Shown here piece by piece: positions 60,223 to 64,000 of a stretch of 64,000 nucleotides of DNA. A program made the position numbers and the translations under genes. The notes under the pieces were generated by a model, which was not told the DNA's origin, did not search any database, and was given only the letters and a program-made list of their open reading frames with translations. The stretch covers positions 173,852,362 through 173,916,361 of the forward strand of contig NC_134366.1 of assembly GCF_035582795.1 (NCBI RefSeq). The letters are read 5' to 3'. The DNA comes from Mycteria americana. Lineage: Eukaryota > Chordata > Aves > Ciconiiformes > Ciconiidae. Within the stretch, counting starts at the first letter, position 1, and the number at the start of each line of letters is the position of its first letter.

Positions 60223-62988
60223 GCGACCCATTCAGGTAAACTAAAATGGACCTCAAAATGGAGCCATGAGTTGGCTATATGACAAGAGAGGAGCAGTTAA
60301 TTTTGAAAAAAGAATGCTTTTGTCACTTTCCGTGGTTTCCAGAAGCTTTTTAGACCCAGTGAAGACCTTGCTTTGATCTTTTACATCCATCTTTTCTCTT
60401 GCTTTGTCATTGATTCACTGAGTGTTAATCAGATCTGGGGAAATAAGCAGAGAGAAAGGGGAGAAATTTCATGTTGTGAGGGAAAAGACAGCCAAATTAT
60501 TTGAGGAGAGCAGAAGGCAGCATAGGTCCTTCAGAATCAGTGGTGATCGAGACCTAAGTGAGGGAAAAGAAGGGCCAAAGTTAAACCACCTCCTCCAGGT
60601 GCCTAATTTAGGCAGGGCAAGGCCCCCTTGGCTGATTCAGGTCCTGGCGCAGTGACTCAGAGCACTGAAAATCGAGCTCTTAGATAACCCACACAGAGGG
60701 AGCCAGCTACCTTTCAGGAGCAATCCCAACTATTTGAGTGAGAAGCGCCTCTTCTTCCTGAGAGCCCTCCAGGCATCCCAGATGTCTCTGCAGGGCAGCT
60801 CGCCACTCCCATCCAAGGAGTATGCAACCATGGGAGCCAACAAATAAGAAACCCTGGGCCAAGAGATGTGGAATTAGGCAGCAGCATCTGTGTGGGAGAT
60901 GTCACATCAGGATTTCTCAGGGAGGCTGGCAAAGAGGAGTCTCCTCTTACACAACACCCATTGCCAAGGGAGGGTTCACTAAGGGAGCTTTCATGGGTTT
61001 AGGACCTCTTGTGCCTCAGGGCAATTGCTGCTCCCGCTTCCAGATAAGGACCCTTTTATGTAACTTCAGATATGCGTCAGTCTTTGGCCCACATGCATGG
61101 GTTGTGTTGCTGGGCAGTAGGGAATGCGAAACCTATGGGATCAGGGAGAAACCAGGCAAGAGGGAGGCAGGCTGGGACCCATGGATGGAGCTGCTCCCTT
61201 AGGAATGGCACTCCTGGCTTCCCAGTGCTGTTCATAACTTCTCCATGCAACAGCCATAAGCAGACCATGAAACCCTCCACGGCAGAAGCAGGCTCTACCA
61301 CGTGCTTTCGCCCCCTTTGCCCACACATTTTTATATCTTCCTTCACGTGCCAGGTTCCCTCCCAGCCCAAAACTGAGGCACCTGCCAAGTTCAGGTAGCA
61401 CGAGACATGACCTTATTTTAAACCTAGATGCCAAGAGCAGGTCTGTATTCACAAGCTCAGCAGGACAACACCTGCGGCAGTACTAGCCCCAGCTTGCCTT
61501 TGCTTGTGCCAACCATTATTGTCCCTAAGAAATCCTAAACCTGTGGCTAGCGAAGGCTGAAGACTACCTCAAATAGTTCAGTTGTTACCACCTTACCATC
61601 TGGGTGTGGGGCAGAGTATGGCCATCCAAGGCCACAGAACAGTTCTTGGCTCATTCGAGGTGTTCAAATGTGTGTGCCAGTTGAATAGCTCTAAATCTGG
61701 CAGGAGAGGAAGAAAGGTGAAGAGAGTAGATTGAACAGAAGAATGGAGCCAGCTCAGCTGTGGGATGGCAGTGCAACAGAAACTGTGAGGACAACAGAGA
61801 GTCTCATGGCTAAAGATGGAGTAACCTTGGCCAACCTTGCATTTGCACCAAGGAGAAATAAATTAGCCGAGGCTCTAGCAAGAAAATAGAGGTTGGAGGT
61901 AAAGCCCAGACTAAGACTGCATGAAGAAGCCAACAAGGAAGGCTGGGAGAGAAAACAGCCAGGGAGTGCATAGCTGAGGGTTGGATGTGGATGGGGGAAA
62001 GGGTGGACAAGAAGGCATGGGAGCAGGTTGGGTGAGCTGGAGCCATGAGACCACATTTCCTTTGCAAACCTGTTATAAAGATCTGGCTGTTTCTGAGCGG
62101 TGGTGTTCCTCTGCTCTCGGCAGACACCCAGCGGAGTGAGCAAAGTGTGTAGCTGCTCTGCCGGTGCAATGAGTCTACAGAGAGAAAACCAGCTGGGTGA
62201 GCTGCACCCAACTAATTACCCTGGGAGATCTTGTTGGGGTAATCCTAGTGGAGAGCTTCTTCAGCTCAGGAGAAAGCATTTCAGCCTCCTGTGACTCACT
62301 TCGGAAGGGTTTGAGTGAGCAAATCTCTCATTCGTAGCTAAGATTATCCACAAGGAAGGCCAGTGCAGGGGAATGAGTTCCTTCGATTTTCCCAATAGGA
62401 AACTTGACTAGCAAACATAAAAGAGTTATTTTCAAAGTTAGTATTTTGTTATAGATGAAGCTGAAATTTCCAGACTCCAGCAGACATACAGTAGAAACTG
62501 CGTGTCTTTTCTGATGATTTTCCTTTAAGCACCACGCAAGATGCTTTTCTCCCCTTTCAAAATAATCTGTAATGCTTATAAAGCAATTTCCACTGGCAAA
62601 TCTTAAATCAGTTTAAAGAAAACTTAATGCTTAAGATCCCTTCGTGTTGAGTCCTGCCTTGTCCCTTCTGTTTGCCTGCTGGCGAGCTCAACAGCCATTT
62701 CCTTTCAGCCAGCTGACCCAGAAGAGAAATGGAAAGCACGTTACAGAGAATACAGTTTACTCTGAAATGGAGTCACAAAATGACACTTCTGCCAATGCAG
62801 AAAAAAAAAAGAAAATCTGGGGAGAGGCTTCCTGAAGTGAATGCAAAGCAATTGCAATATATTCCAGCATTATTTCAATTCGAGTTGCAGACTAAAGCCT
62901 CCGCTTTTGTTGCTGCTAACATGGATACGTCCAGCCGCTACGCCCAATGTACCATACCACACCGTCATACAATAGAATAAAACAACAC
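60223..62988. other. Intergenic sequence downstream of the third Ly6 gene
   Basis: No supported gene or repeat recognised. Confidence 0.45.
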
Positions 62989-62994
62989 TTTATT
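62989..62994 (-). terminator. Polyadenylation signal of the third Ly6 gene
   Basis: AATAAA on the minus strand about 415 bp after the TAA at 63408. The intervening sequence is the likely 3' UTR. Confidence 0.55.
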
Positions 62995-63407
62995 GTGCCC
63001 AGCTTCTGTTTAACAACTCTAATATTAAAAGCTTCCTCAGAGCAAAATGATACAGGGCAGAAAATGGTAGAGAGGGAAAAATGACACAAGAGAATGGAAG
63101 GGACAAAATGAAGGGGGAAAAAAAAATGCATGGAGTTATAAAGGCCAATAGTAGGAGAGATGGTGACTATAGGGCACCCTTCTGCACGTGCAGGGCTCCA
63201 CATCATGCCTTTCTCTTCCAAACATCATTTTGAGGTAGGGCTGTGCTCTTATGCATTGTCATCAGAGCACAGAAAGAGCAAAAATATTTGCTGATGGGAA
63301 TATGACCTTCCAGGTAGGAGAAACAGGGCAGCATTCACACTGTACAGTTTGATCCCTTGCAGTGTAAGGCCAACAGCTCCTTCCCCCCCCCCCCCCCGCC
63401 AGCTCCT

Positions 63408-63616
63408 TTAAAAACCCAGCCGGAGGATGCAGGCGAGACTGGCCAAGACGCCCAGAGCTATCATAGTGTAGCTGGTTTTCACACTGCTGGCACCACTGAT
63501 GTTGCACAAGGAAGTCTCGCAGCAGCTGGTAGCAACACCAGCTATGCCAATATTCAGGTCAATTGCTGGGCAAAATGCAGAACATTTCTTGGTAATACGC
63601 TGGTTACGGTCATTAC
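63408..63616 (-). CDS. Last coding exon of a third Ly6 gene (LY6E-like), 5' part off the window
   Basis: The minus strand has an AG acceptor (CTTCAG) immediately before 63616 and an open phase-1 frame to a TAA at 63410-63408, 209 nt, the same length as LY6E exon 3. It encodes the second half of an LU domain: KKCSAFCP, then SCC and LCN, then a hydrophobic tail ending LRLGF. The stretch LCNIS followed by ASSVKTSY and an ALGV tail is close to LY6E, so this is probably a nearer paralogue of LY6E than the 52623-57479 gene is. No exon 2 or signal exon is visible between 63617 and 64000, so they should lie to the right. A polyA signal follows about 415 bp downstream. Confidence 0.88.
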
Positions 63617-64000
63617 CTGAAGTGGGAGAGAGAAAACAGGAAGAAAAGTCAGGTTTTTAATCTTGTGTATTTTTTACAGACTTCAGTGATAAACTGACTG
63701 TGCAATATCCAGTGGGGAATACGTTGTTCTGTATTTAATGCTGTTGGTTTTCCCTTGGGCTTCATCACACTGCATCATTATTTGTGTATATGTGACCTAT
63801 GGAGACCATCTTCCGGCCTTATGACTCTTCTGCTGTTTTCAGGGCCAGCTGAGTGCAACCTAGGGCAAGAATCTGGAGATCTAATGCATTTGTACAGTGC
63901 AAGATTGCAAGACGTCATCGTCACCATGCCTTGGGATTGCTCCTTCCACAGTACCTGATTCTTTCCAATTCCACCACCTCATGAACATATATTTGAGCTT
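63617..64000. other. Intron of the third Ly6 gene
   Basis: Follows directly upstream of the terminal exon on the minus strand. No LU-domain exon is visible, so it is read as intron continuing off the window. Confidence 0.6.

Overview
The window is nuclear DNA from a bird. CR1 LINEs make up much of the repeat content, carrying the characteristic 3' end with its repeated ATTCTATGATTCTATG-like octamer. Six LTRs of one avian ERVL-like family are present, and the unique sequence holds split Ly6/uPAR genes that closely match avian LY6E. No prokaryotic operons, tRNAs, rRNAs or CRISPR arrays were seen. Most open frames are antisense shadows of repeats or chance frames.

Genes. All recognisable host genes lie on the minus strand and belong to the Ly6 family of small GPI-anchored three-finger proteins. 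(i) LY6E is complete, with coding exons at 39635-39584, 34913-34794 and 33674-33466 (126 aa), a CpG-island promoter with an interferon-response-like element, and a polyA signal near 32875. (ii) A second complete Ly6 gene has exons at 57479-57428, 53744-53625 and 52834-52623 (127 aa), a TATA box about 50 bp upstream of the ATG and a polyA signal near 52580. (iii) The last coding exon of a third gene, LY6E-like, is at 63616-63408; its other exons lie beyond the right edge. (iv) A lone signal-peptide exon of the same design is at 6738-6687, with no recognised partner exons. All signal exons are 52 nt and both second exons are 120 nt, so this is a tandem-duplicated cluster. Beside the orphan exon, on the plus strand, sits a broken, intron-containing fragment of METTL1 (tRNA m7G methyltransferase), 6114-6615.

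Repeats, left to right: 5'-truncated CR1 (about 697-1766, minus); short CR1 tail (about 7927-7990); a provirus (8668-16215) with two LTRs and decayed gag, protease, RT, RNase H and integrase remnants; an opposite-strand solo LTR nested in its RT (12623-13232); a near full-length CR1 (about 19046-23625, minus); a second CR1 (about 24222-25600, minus) abutting an opposite-strand CR1 piece; a solo LTR inside LY6E intron 1 (37043-37593, minus); a variant solo LTR (45525-46089); an unrelated LTR-like region (about 46117-47640); ancient CR1/L3-like fragments (about 48360-49180 and 55200-56110); and a solo LTR (59597-60222).

The most unusual items are an intact 144-codon membrane-protein frame between the 5' LTR and gag of the provirus, the METTL1 fragment, the orphan Ly6 signal exon, and the repeated cAMP-response-element/TATA pair in the LTRs, one copy of which lies in LY6E intron 1 on the gene's strand.
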